Notes: a model not told the origin generated them from the letters alone. Counted from the first letter of the stretch, positions 33,978 to 43,542 are shown. The stretch: 49,098 nucleotides of DNA from an uncultured Lachnospiraceae bacterium (GCA_947630875.1 CANRJG010000013.1:1-49098), one strand, 5' to 3'. A program made the numbers and translations.

Positions 33978-35246
33978 TTGGAAAGAAATGTTTATACGGT
34001 CAGTCAGATCAACCGTTATATCAAAAATATGTTTGAGCAGGACTTCTTTCTGGGGCGGGTGTCCGTCAGCGGAGAAGTATCGAACCTGAAATATCATTCC
34101 AGCGGACATATTTATTTTACACTGAAGGAAGAAAACTGCGTCATGGCCTGCGTGATGTTTGCCCGGCAGAGAAGGACGCTTATGATACGGCTGCAGGAAG
34201 GGCAGAAACTGATCGTTACCGGAAAAATTGACGTGTATGAACGGGACGGGAAATATCAGCTGTATGCGGAAACCATCGAAGATGCCGGGGAAGGCAGGCT
34301 GTTTGCGGCGTTTGAGCGGCTGAAAGCCAGACTTTCGGAAATGGGCATGTTTGATGCGGCTTATAAGCAGCCGATTCCGAAATTTGCCCGTACCATCGGT
34401 ATTGTCACTGCGCCCACCGGCGCGGCGGTGCGGGATATCATTTCCGTTTCCAAACGAAGAAATCCTTACGTCCGGCTGCTGCTGTATCCGGCGCTGGTGC
34501 AGGGAGAAGGCGCTGTGGAAAGCATTGTCCGGGGCATCTGTGTGCTGGAAGAAAAGAAACCGGATCTGATCATTGTGGGACGGGGCGGCGGCTCCATCGA
34601 GGATTTATGGGCCTTCAATGAGGAAGCGGTGGCAAGAGCCATTTTTGAATGCAGCGTGCCGGTGATTTCCGCCGTAGGACATGAGACGGATTTTACCATT
34701 GCCGATTTTGTGGCGGATCTGCGGGCGCCGACGCCCTCGGCTGCCGCGGAACTGGCCAATCCGGACGTCAGGGCGATTCTTTCCATGCTGGAAGAAAAAA
34801 GACAGAATCTGTACCGGACATTTTCGGAAAAAATGGAATTTCATCGGTGGCGGCTGAAACAGTACGCTGCGACGCTGGCCAGGCAGAATCCCGTGCAGCA
34901 GTGGAACGAAAAGCGGATGCGCCTGCTGCAGCAGGAAGAACAGATGGAAGCGCTGCTGCGGCAGTGCCTGAAGACAAAGAAAGATCAGCTGGCCTATGAA
35001 GGGCAGATGTTTCAAACGGCCGTTATGTCGGCAGTCAAAGACCGAAAAAACCGTCTTTCACAGTACGCGGCACTCTTAAAGCATTTATCTCCCTATGCCA
35101 GACTGGCTTCCGGATTTGCGGTGATTACGGATGAGTCAGGCAGGCGGCTGTCTTCCGTCCGTGATGTGGAAGAAGGCATGGAGATCAAAGCAAGGCTGGC
35201 CGACGGCGTATTTACGGCCACGGTCAGTGACAGGAAAGAGGTATAA
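33978..35246 (+). CDS. xseA: Exodeoxyribonuclease VII large subunit
   Basis: Catalytic subunit of the ssDNA-specific ExoVII. 422 aa from TTG 33978, which has GGAG nine bases upstream. N-terminal OB-fold (VSGEVSNLKYHSSGHIYFTLKEE), catalytic domain with GIVTAPTGAAVRDIISV and the GRGGGSIEDLWAFNEE and GHETDFTIADFVADLRAPTPSAAAE blocks, then a long coiled-coil region for XseB binding. A tail with LASGFAVITD closes the protein. XseB follows after three bases. Confidence 0.95.
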   Translation: MERNVYTVSQINRYIKNMFEQDFFLGRVSVSGEVSNLKYHSSGHIYFTLKEENCVMACVMFARQRRTLMIRLQEGQKLIVTGKIDVYERDGKYQLYAETIEDAGEGRLFAAFERLKARLSEMGMFDAAYKQPIPKFARTIGIVTAPTGAAVRDIISVSKRRNPYVRLLLYPALVQGEGAVESIVRGICVLEEKKPDLIIVGRGGGSIEDLWAFNEEAVARAIFECSVPVISAVGHETDFTIADFVADLRAPTPSAAAELANPDVRAILSMLEEKRQNLYRTFSEKMEFHRWRLKQYAATLARQNPVQQWNEKRMRLLQQEEQMEALLRQCLKTKKDQLAYEGQMFQTAVMSAVKDRKNRLSQYAALLKHLSPYARLASGFAVITDESGRRLSSVRDVEEGMEIKARLADGVFTATVSDRKEV

Positions 35247-35249
35247 ACC

Positions 35250-35480
35250 ATGGAAAACAACAAAACCGAAATCGAAGCCCTTTCCTTTGAGGAAGCGGTG
35301 GAAAAACTGGATCAGATCATCAAAAAGCTGGGGGATCCGGCGCTGCCGCTGGAAGAAGCCTTTGCTGCTTATGAAGAAGGCGCCGCCCTTCTGAAATACT
35401 GCAACATGACACTGGATAAGGTAGAAAAGCAGGTCATGCTGATCAATGAACAGGGAGAAGAAATTGCGTTTGCGCAGTAA
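35250..35480 (+). CDS. xseB: Exodeoxyribonuclease VII small subunit
   Basis: A 76-residue helical partner that coats the XseA coiled coil. SFEEAVEKLDQIIKKLGDPALPLEEAFAAYEEGAALLKYC is the family core. It follows xseA after three bases and overlaps the start of dxs, so translation is probably coupled. In many Clostridia a polyprenyl synthase gene (ispA) comes next; here dxs follows directly. Confidence 0.93.
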   Translation: MENNKTEIEALSFEEAVEKLDQIIKKLGDPALPLEEAFAAYEEGAALLKYCNMTLDKVEKQVMLINEQGEEIAFAQ

Positions 35481-37368
35481 CGCGGGCGCGGATATTGATA
35501 AAAATTCTATGCTGCTTGACAAGATAAATGAAGCGAACGATATACAAAAGCTGTCCGTCAATGAACTGGAAGCGCTGGCGGAAGAACTGCGCCTGAAGAT
35601 TACGCAGACTGTCAGCAAAAACGGCGGACATCTGGCCTCCAATCTGGGCGTGGTGGAGCTTTCCATTGCGCTGCATTACTGCCTGCATTTTCCGGAGGAT
35701 AAACTGATCTGGGATGTGGGACATCAGTCCTATGTGCACAAGATTCTGACCGGCAGGAAGGAACAGTTTGAAACATTGCGGCAGTACAAGGGCTTAAGCG
35801 GATTTCCAAAGCGTGCGGAGAGTGCGGCGGACTGCTTTGAAACGGGGCATTCCTCCACGTCCATTTCCGCGGGACTGGGCTTTGTCTGCGCCAGAGAAAT
35901 CAAAAAAGAAAAGCATACGGTAGTTTCCGTGATCGGAGACGGATCCCTGACAGGCGGCCTTGCCTTTGAGGCGCTGAATAATGTCTCGGAAATCAAATCC
36001 AATTATATTATTGTACTCAATGACAACGAGTTTTCGATTTCCGCCAATATCGGCGGCGTTTCGAGAATGTTAAGTACCGTCCGAACAGCGGATTCCTATC
36101 TGAGTCTGAAAGAACGGGTGGAAAACAAACTCCGTCAGACGGATCGGGGCGACAAACTGGCGGATAAAATCAAACAAACGAAATCCAGTATCAAACAGGT
36201 ACTGATTCCCGGCAAACTTTTTGAAAATATGGGAATTACCTATCTGGGACCCGTGGACGGACACAATATCCCGGAGCTGATCCGCGTGCTGAATCGGGCC
36301 AAACGGCTGAATCACGGAGTGATTGTCCATGTGAAGACACAAAAAGGACGGGGCTATCTTCCGGCGGAGAAAAGTCCGGACGTGTTTCACGGTGTGGGGG
36401 CCTTTGACATCAAAAGCGGCCTGCCCAAAAGCACAGGCGGAAAGACCTATTCCCGTCTGTTTGCGGAAGCCGTCTGTGAACTGGGGCGGCAGGACGCGTC
36501 CATCGTGGCGGTCAGCGCCGCCATGTCCCACGGCACCGGGCTGGTGGAGTTTCAGAAAGCCTTTCCGGAGCGCTTTTTTGACGTAGGGATTGCCGAGGAA
36601 CATGCGGTGACATTTTCCGCGGGACTCTGTACGGCGGGTATGAAGGTGGTGACGGCGGTATTTTCCACCTTTCTGCAGCGTGCCTTTGATCAGATTCTGC
36701 ACGACGTCTGTATGCAGTCTCTGCCGGTGGTATTTGCCATTGACCGGGCGGGGCTGGTAGGCGCAGACGGGCAGACGCATCACGGCATCTTTGATTTGTC
36801 TTATCTGTCTCTCATGCCCGGGATGACGGTCATGGCGCCGAAGAACGGGCCGGAACTGAAAGAAATGCTGGCCTTTGCGCTGCGCGAGGCAAAGGGACCG
36901 ACAGCGATTCGTTATCCGAGAGGGAAGGCGTATACCGGCCTTGCGGAATATCAGGCGCCCATGGGTTACGGAAAATGGGAACAGATTTTTGAAGAAGAAG
37001 ACGTCGCGCTGATTGCCTGCGGCAGTATGGTGGAAACCGCCTGCGGGGTGCGTCAGCTGCTTTTGCAGCACCAGCGAAGCTGCAGTCTCATCAACGCGCG
37101 ATTTATCCGGCCGCTGGATGAAGAAATGCTTGTTGCACTGGCCCGGCGGCATTCGGTCTTTGCGGTGCTGGAAGACAATATCAAAACCGGGGGACTGGGG
37201 GAACAGATTGCGGAAGCGGTTCTGCGGCTGCACCTGCCGGTGTCACTGGAACTGTTTGCGGTGCCGGATCGATTTGTGGAGCATGGAAGTGTGCCGGAAT
37301 TAAAAGAAGCGCTGGGTCTGGATGCGGAAAGCATTGCCCACAGACTGTTGTCGGGAGAAACAAAATGA
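35464..37368 (+). CDS. dxs: 1-deoxy-D-xylulose-5-phosphate synthase
   Basis: First enzyme of the MEP route: joins pyruvate and glyceraldehyde 3-phosphate, thiamine-diphosphate dependent. The start is uncertain. TTG 35464 (634 aa) has GGAG six bases upstream and overlaps xseB by 17 bases; ATG 35509 (619 aa) gives the more usual N-terminus (MLLDKINEANDIQ) but lacks a ribosome site. Motifs: WDVGHQSYVHKILTGR, the ThDP motif GDGSLTGGLAFEALNN, KTQKGRGYLPAE, and the catalytic Glu in FDVGIAEEHAVTF. The transketolase C-terminal domain is complete. It overlaps tlyA by four bases. Confidence 0.94.
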   Translation: MRLRSNAGADIDKNSMLLDKINEANDIQKLSVNELEALAEELRLKITQTVSKNGGHLASNLGVVELSIALHYCLHFPEDKLIWDVGHQSYVHKILTGRKEQFETLRQYKGLSGFPKRAESAADCFETGHSSTSISAGLGFVCAREIKKEKHTVVSVIGDGSLTGGLAFEALNNVSEIKSNYIIVLNDNEFSISANIGGVSRMLSTVRTADSYLSLKERVENKLRQTDRGDKLADKIKQTKSSIKQVLIPGKLFENMGITYLGPVDGHNIPELIRVLNRAKRLNHGVIVHVKTQKGRGYLPAEKSPDVFHGVGAFDIKSGLPKSTGGKTYSRLFAEAVCELGRQDASIVAVSAAMSHGTGLVEFQKAFPERFFDVGIAEEHAVTFSAGLCTAGMKVVTAVFSTFLQRAFDQILHDVCMQSLPVVFAIDRAGLVGADGQTHHGIFDLSYLSLMPGMTVMAPKNGPELKEMLAFALREAKGPTAIRYPRGKAYTGLAEYQAPMGYGKWEQIFEEEDVALIACGSMVETACGVRQLLLQHQRSCSLINARFIRPLDEEMLVALARRHSVFAVLEDNIKTGGLGEQIAEAVLRLHLPVSLELFAVPDRFVEHGSVPELKEALGLDAESIAHRLLSGETK

Positions 37369-38186
37369 AACAGCGACTGGATCTGCTGCTGACGGAGCGG
37401 CATATGGTTTCTTCTCGGGAACAGGCAAAAAAGCTGATTCAGGAAGGCGCGGTATCGGTGGGTGGGCACTGCCTGACAAAAGCCGGCGCTTATGTGCCGT
37501 CGGAGGCGGAAATTGTCATCAGCCACACCGGTCCGCGGTATGTGAGCCGCGGCGGGCTCAAGCTGGAAAAAGCCCTGCGGGTTTTTTCCATTGATTTAAA
37601 TAAAAAAGTCTGTCTGGACATCGGCGCGTCTACCGGCGGCTTTACCGATTGTATGCTGCAAAACGGCGCAGCCAGAGTTTACGCGGTGGATGCGGGCAGC
37701 GACCAGCTGGCCCTTTCCCTCAGGGAGGATCCCAGGGTGGTCAGTATGGAGCATACCAATGTCCGGTATCTGACGCCGGCGGATTTGCCGGAACAGCCTG
37801 ATTTTGCGTCCATCGACGTTTCTTTTATCTCTCTGGATAAGGTGCTGGGGGTCACAGCAGGACTGCTGGCGGAGGGGGCGTCTTTCGTGGCGTTGATCAA
37901 ACCTCAGTTTGAAGCAGGAAAAAACAGAGTGGGCAAGAACGGCGTGGTAAAGGACGCCGGGGTACACGCGGAGATTCTGCAGTCCGTGGTGCTGCTTGCC
38001 CGCAGCTGCGGTCTGCAGGTGTTGGGACTGGATTTTTCGCCGGTGAAAGGACCCAGAGGAAACATTGAATATCTGATACATCTGCAAAAGTACGGGGCCG
38101 AAACGATACCGGCGGCAGAAGCGCAGTTTTTGCAGGCGGACATCCGTTCGCTGGTGCAGAGGGCGCATCAAAGTCTGAAAGAATAA
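37365..38186 (+). CDS. tlyA: TlyA family rRNA 2'-O-methyltransferase
   Basis: A 273-residue protein with an N-terminal S4 RNA-binding domain (RLDLLLTERHMVSSREQAKKLIQEG) and a FtsJ-like methyltransferase domain with SAM motif VCLDIGASTGGFTDCML and YAVDAGSDQLALSL. TlyA enzymes methylate 16S and/or 23S rRNA riboses and in mycobacteria set capreomycin susceptibility; the exact target here is unknown. The start overlaps the dxs stop (ATGA). The order dxs-tlyA-nadK-argR-recN is conserved in Firmicutes. Confidence 0.93.
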   Translation: MKQRLDLLLTERHMVSSREQAKKLIQEGAVSVGGHCLTKAGAYVPSEAEIVISHTGPRYVSRGGLKLEKALRVFSIDLNKKVCLDIGASTGGFTDCMLQNGAARVYAVDAGSDQLALSLREDPRVVSMEHTNVRYLTPADLPEQPDFASIDVSFISLDKVLGVTAGLLAEGASFVALIKPQFEAGKNRVGKNGVVKDAGVHAEILQSVVLLARSCGLQVLGLDFSPVKGPRGNIEYLIHLQKYGAETIPAAEAQFLQADIRSLVQRAHQSLKE

Positions 38187-38199
38187 ATGGGGGAACGAT

Positions 38200-39033
38200 T
38201 TGAAACGGTTTACAGTCATTGCCAATGCTGCGAAAGATATCAATCTTACGGTCAGTACCAGAGCCATCCGGTTTCTGGAAGAACAGGGCTGTACCTGTGT
38301 CCGTATTGATCCGCAGACGGATATAGAAGCCTGCCGGAAGATCATTGCCGATACGGAATGTATACTGGTTGTGGGCGGAGACGGAAGCATTATCCGGACC
38401 GTGCGGCGCTACGCGTCGCTGAAACTGCCCTTTATCGGCATCAATATGGGACGGGTGGGATATCTGGCGGAAATCGAGCCGGAAACCCTGTATGCGGATC
38501 TGGAAGCTCTGTTGAAAGACCAGGGAATGGTGGAACCGCGTATGCTGCTGGAAGGCAGCTTTGATTCCACGGATAGCGGCATGCATATGGCGGTGAATGA
38601 CATTGTCATTTCCAGAGGCGGCAGTGCCAATCTCATCAAATATACGATTTATGTCAATGGAGAAAGGCTGTATACCTACAACGGAGACGGCGTCATTCTG
38701 TCAACGCCGGCCGGGTCCACCGGCTACAGTATGGCGGCGGGCGGCCCCATTGTTTCGCCCAGGGCAAAGATGATTCTTGTCACACCGGTGTGTGCCATGA
38801 CCTTAAATTCCAGAAGCGTCCTGCTTTCTGCGGAGGATGAAATCCGGATTGCCATGACGGAAGATCAGCCGGATACGGATGCAAAGGCTTCCGTATTTTT
38901 CGATGGCCAGCTGCGGGGAACCATGCTGCCGGGAGACAGTCTTCTGGTGAAAAAAAGCAAAAAAACCTATGATATGATTCGAATTAAAAAAGAGAGCTTT
39001 CTGGAAAAATTACGAAAAAAAATGAGCGATTAA
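38200..39033 (+). CDS. nadK: NAD kinase
   Basis: Phosphorylates NAD to NADP. 277 aa from TTG 38200, five bases after a GGGGGAA ribosome site. Signature VVGGDGSIIRTVRR, with the GGDG loop, and NGDGVILSTPAGSTGYSMAAGGPIV for NAD binding. C-terminal RGTMLPGDSLLVKKS is usual. It lies 13 bases after tlyA and 19 before argR. Confidence 0.95.
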   Translation: MKRFTVIANAAKDINLTVSTRAIRFLEEQGCTCVRIDPQTDIEACRKIIADTECILVVGGDGSIIRTVRRYASLKLPFIGINMGRVGYLAEIEPETLYADLEALLKDQGMVEPRMLLEGSFDSTDSGMHMAVNDIVISRGGSANLIKYTIYVNGERLYTYNGDGVILSTPAGSTGYSMAAGGPIVSPRAKMILVTPVCAMTLNSRSVLLSAEDEIRIAMTEDQPDTDAKASVFFDGQLRGTMLPGDSLLVKKSKKTYDMIRIKKESFLEKLRKKMSD

Positions 39034-39052
39034 AGCGGGAAGGTAAACGTGC

Positions 39053-39511
39053 ATGATGAAGGAAAAACGACAGGGAAAAATCGCGGAAATCATTCAGAAA
39101 TATAATATAGAGACCCAGGAAGAACTGGTGCGGAAACTGCAGGAGCAGGGCGTTTCGGCGACCCAGGCAACCATTTCCAGAGACATCAGGGAAATGCACC
39201 TGAGCAAGGTCAATGCGGGAAACGGAAATCTTTGTTATGTACTGCCGGAAAGCCAGACCGAAGGGAGTGCGGAAAAGTACGGGCGGATTTTAAAGGAAGG
39301 ATTCGTCAGCTGCGATTCGGCCGGAAATCTGGTGGTGATCCGGACTTCGCCGGGCATTGCCATGGCGGTGGCGACGGCCATTGATGATCTGTCCTGGGAG
39401 GAAGTGATGGGCTGCATCGCCGGCGACGATACGATTTTCTGCGCCGTACACAATGAGGAAGAAGCCCGGCAGGTGAAAGAGCGTATCAGCAAAATCGCCG
39501 GACTGGCGTAG
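39053..39511 (+). CDS. argR: Arginine repressor
   Basis: Arginine-responsive hexameric regulator, 152 aa. N-terminal winged helix (TQEELVRKLQEQGVSATQATISRDIREMHLSKV) binds ARG boxes; the C-terminal domain has the arginine site block GCIAGDDTIFC. Tandem ATGs at 39053 and 39056 follow GGGAAGG, so either may start. It sits between nadK and recN, the normal Firmicutes place, with no arginine biosynthesis gene nearby. Confidence 0.94.
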   Translation: MMKEKRQGKIAEIIQKYNIETQEELVRKLQEQGVSATQATISRDIREMHLSKVNAGNGNLCYVLPESQTEGSAEKYGRILKEGFVSCDSAGNLVVIRTSPGIAMAVATAIDDLSWEEVMGCIAGDDTIFCAVHNEEEARQVKERISKIAGLA

Positions 39512-39540
39512 GCGGCAGAAGGAAGAAGCAGGAGGCAGGC

Positions 39541-41223
39541 ATGCTGAACAATGTACATGTAAAAAATCTGGCATTAATTGACAGTGCGGATATATTTTTC
39601 TCCGAAGGACTGAATATACTTTCCGGCGAAACCGGCGCAGGAAAAACGATTCTGCTTGGCGCGATCCATCTGGCGCTGGGCGGAAAATTTCAAAAAGACA
39701 TGCTCCGCAGCGGCTGCAGCGACGCGCTGGCGGAACTTACCTTTTCGATTGAAAATAAGGCGCAGAAAGAAGCGCTGGAAGCGCTGGATATCGCCCTGAC
39801 AGATGCACTTGTTCTGACCCGGAAGATCAAAGACGGCAGAAGCATTGCCCGGATCAACGGAGAAGCCGCGTCAACGGAGAAGTTAAAAGCAGCCGCGGAT
39901 ATTCTGCTGGACCTGCATACGCAGTCGGAGCATCAGACGCTGCTGCAGAAAGGCAGGCAGCTGGAACTGGTAGATCAGTTCGCCGGAGAAGCCGCAAAAA
40001 CGCTGAAAACAGAGCTTTCGGAAAGCTATCGCCGGTATATGCAGCTGATGAGGCAACTGGAGGCCTTTCAGACGGATGAGAGCGCCAGACAGCGGGAAAT
40101 GTCGCTGCTTACTTATGAGATTGAGGAAATCGATGCGGCGGCGCTGCAGCCGGGGGAAGACGAGGAACTGGAACGCCTGTATCAGAGACTGCAGCATGCC
40201 AGAGAAATCACGGAAGGACTGCAGGCCGTACATCAGTGCAGCGGATACGAAGACGGCGCAGGCAGCCTGATCGGGCGGGCCTGCGGCATGTTCGGGCCGC
40301 TGGTACAGTATGATGAAACGCTGGCGGATCTGGCGCAGCAGCTGGAACAGATCGATGCCCTGTTGAATGATTTTAACAGAGAATGCGCAGACTATATGGA
40401 CGGTTTCGAATTTGACGACGCTGTTTTTGCGGAAACCGAAAACCGGCTGAATCTCTGTAATCATATCAAAATGAAATACGGAAAAACATTGGAAGCGGTG
40501 TTTGAATATAGAGCGCAGCAGGAAGCGAGGCTTGCGCAGCTGTCGGATTACGAAACCACACTGCGGAACATGGAAGAGGAGATTGCTGCCCAAAAACAGC
40601 AGTATGACCGGCGCTGCGATGCGATGCGGCGGCTGCGAAAAAAAAGCGCGGAAGCCTTCCGGCAGCGGGTATATGAGGAACTGATTGACCTGAATTTTCT
40701 GCAGGTGCGGTTTGAAATCAAACTTGGTGAAACAAAACCCACGGCCAGCGGAAAGGATCAGGTAGAATTTCTGCTGAGCTTTAATCCGGGAGAAGCGCTG
40801 CGGCCCCTGGAGCGGGTGGCTTCCGGCGGAGAACTGTCCCGGTTTATGCTGGCGGTGAAAACGGTGCTGGCGGATGCCGGACCGGATAAATCCCTGCTGT
40901 TTGATGAAATCGATGCCGGCATCAGCGGCATTACCGCCCAGAAGGTATCGCAAAAACTGGCAAAAATTTCCGGTATGCATCAGGTGATCTGCATCACGCA
41001 TCTGCCCCAGATTGCGGCCATGGCGGACCGGCATTTTAAAATCGAAAAACATGCCGTAGATGATGAAACCATTTCCGGAATTGAAGAACTGGACGCAAAA
41101 GGCGCGGTGGCGGAACTGGCCAGAATGCTGTCGGGGGCAGAACAGACGGAAGCCGTTATGAAAAATGCGGAAGAACTGAAAGCGGGCGCGGATCAGATGA
41201 AGCAGAAGCTTCGAAAAAAATAA
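39541..41223 (+). CDS. recN: DNA repair protein RecN
   Basis: SMC-like ATPase that acts early in double-strand-break repair. 560 aa. Walker A GETGAGKTILLGAI near the N-terminus, a long coiled coil in the middle, the signature VASGGELSRFMLAVK and Walker B LLFDEIDAGISG, then the D-loop region CITHLPQIAAMADRHFKI. GCAGGAGGCAGGC precedes the ATG. Last gene of the long operon; a terminator follows. Confidence 0.95.
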   Translation: MLNNVHVKNLALIDSADIFFSEGLNILSGETGAGKTILLGAIHLALGGKFQKDMLRSGCSDALAELTFSIENKAQKEALEALDIALTDALVLTRKIKDGRSIARINGEAASTEKLKAAADILLDLHTQSEHQTLLQKGRQLELVDQFAGEAAKTLKTELSESYRRYMQLMRQLEAFQTDESARQREMSLLTYEIEEIDAAALQPGEDEELERLYQRLQHAREITEGLQAVHQCSGYEDGAGSLIGRACGMFGPLVQYDETLADLAQQLEQIDALLNDFNRECADYMDGFEFDDAVFAETENRLNLCNHIKMKYGKTLEAVFEYRAQQEARLAQLSDYETTLRNMEEEIAAQKQQYDRRCDAMRRLRKKSAEAFRQRVYEELIDLNFLQVRFEIKLGETKPTASGKDQVEFLLSFNPGEALRPLERVASGGELSRFMLAVKTVLADAGPDKSLLFDEIDAGISGITAQKVSQKLAKISGMHQVICITHLPQIAAMADRHFKIEKHAVDDETISGIEELDAKGAVAELARMLSGAEQTEAVMKNAEELKAGADQMKQKLRKK

Positions 41224-41280
41224 AATCACGGACGTTTCTTCACAGTATTTGACAGTGTTAAGACCGGACAGAAAGATATA

Positions 41281-41325
41281 ATAAAAGGGATGCGTAAAGA
41301 AGTACGATATCCCTTTTATTTTTTC
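41281..41325 (+). terminator. Terminator of recN
   Basis: An 11-bp stem ATAAAAGGGAT (41281-41291) with ATCCCTTTTAT (41309-41319), followed by T's. TTGACA at 41249-41254 and TATAAT at 41277-41282 are also present but 22 bases apart, a poor spacing for sigma-A. Confidence 0.8.
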
Positions 41326-41345
41326 GCGCTGAAAGGTGAACCGAT

Positions 41346-42524
41346 ATGAAAAAACTCCTGAAAAATACGAAATATATCCTGTTTTCGGCGGCGGTCTGCG
41401 CGCTTGTGCTTTATGGAATACTTGGGTATGAAAGGGCGCAGATTCCCGATTCCTTTACGGTCATTGCCGGCGAAACCACTGCGCTGCTGGAAGAAAATCA
41501 CATTGACGCTGCGGCGTTTGAAAACGGCGAACATCAGGTAGATCTGAAACTGTTCGGGCTGCTGCCGCTGAAAGAAATATCGGTGGATGTAGTAGACCGG
41601 AGGATGCTGATTCCCTGCGGTATGCCGGTGGGCATTTATATTGAAACAGACGGCGTTCTGGTGATTGATGTCATTGATATCACGGATATGAACGGCAATG
41701 TTTCTTCCCCCGGCGCATCCATTCTGCAAAAAGGCGATTATATTCTGGCCGTGAATGGAGAAGCGATAGCGGATAAAACGGAACTGACGGAAAAAATCAG
41801 TGCTTCCGGGGGCGAAAACGTAACACTGAAAATCAGAAGAAACGGAGAAGTCAGCGAAGTGAAGATCAGGCCGGTGCAGACAGCGGCCAACGAGTATAAA
41901 GCCGGTATCTGGGTGCGGGACAATACCCAAGGCGTGGGGATGATGACCTATCTGACCCCGGAAGGCGACTTTGCGGCCTTAGGCCATGGTATCCATGACA
42001 CGGATACCAATACGCTGCTGCAGATGTCCAGGGGAATTCTGTATCAGGCGGATATCGCAGGAATTGTCAAAGGACGCACAGATGCGCCGGGAGAGCTGGT
42101 GGGCAGCATATTTTACGGCGGAAACACCCGCATCGGCACCATAGAGAAAAATACGGAGAGCGGCATCTACGGAAGCTGCGGCAGCATTTTGGCCTCGCAG
42201 CTGACGCCGATGCAGATCGGCTACAAACAGGACGTCCGCGTCGGACCCGCGAAGATCATTTCTTCCATACAGGGCTCGGTGGAAGAATATGATATTAGAA
42301 TTCTGGCGGTGTACTTAAACAGCCGCTCGGATAACAAGGGCTTTATTATCAAAGTCACGGATCCGGATCTGATCGAGCTCACCGGCGGCATTGTGCAGGG
42401 AATGAGCGGTTCTCCCATTGTGCAGGACGGAAAACTGATTGGCGCGGTGACCCATGTGATGGTCAATGATCCCACCAGAGGCTACGGTATTTTTATAGAG
42501 AATATGATAGATGCCGGGCAATGA
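41346..42524 (+). CDS. spoIVB: SpoIVB peptidase
   Basis: Serine protease made in the forespore that cuts SpoIVFA and so triggers sigma-K activation in the mother cell. 392 aa. An N-terminal membrane anchor (YILFSAAVCALVLYGILGY), a PDZ domain around residues 115-180 (SILQKGDYILAVNGEAIADK) and an S55 peptidase domain with His214 (ALGHGIHD) and Ser356 (QGMSGSPIVQDGKLIGA), plus the C-terminal NDPTRGYGIFIE. All key residues are present, so it looks active. It lies downstream of recN, as in other Clostridia, but spo0A is not directly next: an AEC transporter gene intervenes. Confidence 0.95.
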   Translation: MKKLLKNTKYILFSAAVCALVLYGILGYERAQIPDSFTVIAGETTALLEENHIDAAAFENGEHQVDLKLFGLLPLKEISVDVVDRRMLIPCGMPVGIYIETDGVLVIDVIDITDMNGNVSSPGASILQKGDYILAVNGEAIADKTELTEKISASGGENVTLKIRRNGEVSEVKIRPVQTAANEYKAGIWVRDNTQGVGMMTYLTPEGDFAALGHGIHDTDTNTLLQMSRGILYQADIAGIVKGRTDAPGELVGSIFYGGNTRIGTIEKNTESGIYGSCGSILASQLTPMQIGYKQDVRVGPAKIISSIQGSVEEYDIRILAVYLNSRSDNKGFIIKVTDPDLIELTGGIVQGMSGSPIVQDGKLIGAVTHVMVNDPTRGYGIFIENMIDAGQ

Positions 42525-42548
42525 ACGGGAAGAAAATGTAATTTAATG

Positions 42549-42577
42549 TTGAATTAAAGACGGTTTTCTTATATAAT
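42549..42577 (+). promoter_or_regulatory. Promoter of the AEC transporter gene
   Basis: TTGAAT (42549-42554) and a perfect TATAAT (42572-42577), spacer 17, about 30 bases before the ribosome site. Confidence 0.72.
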
Positions 42578-42614
42578 ATCAGCCTGACACTTATTTTGAC
42601 TGAAGGAGGCGCAG

Positions 42615-43538
42615 ATGCAGTTTTCAGTAACATTGGTTTATGTGGCCGTGATGCTGGCCTATGCGGTGCCCGGCTTCCTTTTGATTCGAAGCAGGGCGGT
42701 GGCGCCGGAGCATATCGCATCTTTTTCGAAGCTGCTTTTGTTTGTGGCGCAGCCCTGTCAGGTGATCGCCTCGTTTCAGAAAATAAGCTTCCAGCGCAGT
42801 ATTGTAAAGAATATGCTGATTTTTCTCGGCCTGTCCTTCCTGATCCAAAGCCTGTTTCTGCTTTGCTTCTGGCTGATTCTGCGGAAGCGCTATGAACGGA
42901 TTGAGACCCGGGTGTTTACGATTGCCTCGTTTATGACCAACTGCACCTTTATGGGCGTGCCCCTGCTGGAAAAACTGATGCCGTCTCATCCGGAAGCGGC
43001 GGTGTATGCCATGATGTTTTCCATGTCCATGAATATTCTGGCATGGACGGTCTGCGCATATATTATTACCGGAGAAAAAAGATACATATCCTTGAAGAAA
43101 ATCCTGATTAACCCCGCGGTGCTGCCTTTGTTTGCGGCAGTGCCCCTGTTTCTGACCAACACAGCCCTGCCCGGCGCCGTAGGAGAAATGGTGGAACTGC
43201 TGGGGAAAATGACAACGCCGCTGTGTATGCTGGTACTGGGTATGCGTCTGGCTACGGTCCGCTGGCGGGAAACCTTTCTGGTTCCGGCCCATTATCTGAT
43301 GACCGCAGTAAATCAGATCGCCATGCCTGTGATGGCCTGGGTCCTCTGCCGTGTATTTCATGTGGCGAAGGATGTGCGCAGCGCCCTGATTATCGTCTGC
43401 TGCTGTCCCATTGCGGCCATCGTTTTAAACCTGACCGAGATTTTAAAAGGCGGGCAGAAAACGGCCGGCGCACTGGTGCTTACCGGCAGTATTTTAAGCG
43501 TTTTTACCATCCCTCTGATGACCTCATTTTTGTTGTAA
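42615..43538 (+). CDS. AEC (auxin efflux carrier) family transporter
   Basis: A 307-residue membrane protein with about ten helices, split by a short charged loop in the middle as in the family. N-terminal half VTLVYVAVMLAYAVPGFLLIRSRAVAP; C-terminal half with PLCMLVLGMRLATVRWRE and VCCCPIAAIVLNLTEIL. Bacterial relatives carry malate, malonate or other organic acids; the substrate is not set by sequence. GAAGGAGG precedes the ATG and it has its own strong promoter. It has no apparent link to sporulation and looks inserted between spoIVB and spo0A. Confidence 0.88.
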   Translation: MQFSVTLVYVAVMLAYAVPGFLLIRSRAVAPEHIASFSKLLLFVAQPCQVIASFQKISFQRSIVKNMLIFLGLSFLIQSLFLLCFWLILRKRYERIETRVFTIASFMTNCTFMGVPLLEKLMPSHPEAAVYAMMFSMSMNILAWTVCAYIITGEKRYISLKKILINPAVLPLFAAVPLFLTNTALPGAVGEMVELLGKMTTPLCMLVLGMRLATVRWRETFLVPAHYLMTAVNQIAMPVMAWVLCRVFHVAKDVRSALIIVCCCPIAAIVLNLTEILKGGQKTAGALVLTGSILSVFTIPLMTSFLL

Positions 43539-43542
43539 AATC

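Noticed and set aside
36070-37233. A 387-aa minus-strand frame across dxs
   Set aside because: Antisense shadow of dxs; low-complexity His/Arg/Gln composition.
39883-41229. A 448-aa minus-strand frame across recN
   Set aside because: Antisense shadow of recN, which has complete ATPase motifs.
41249-41282. TTGACA and TATAAT as a spoIVB promoter
   Set aside because: The spacer is 22 bases, too long for sigma-A, and the -10 box lies in the recN terminator stem; spoIVB is normally forespore-controlled.
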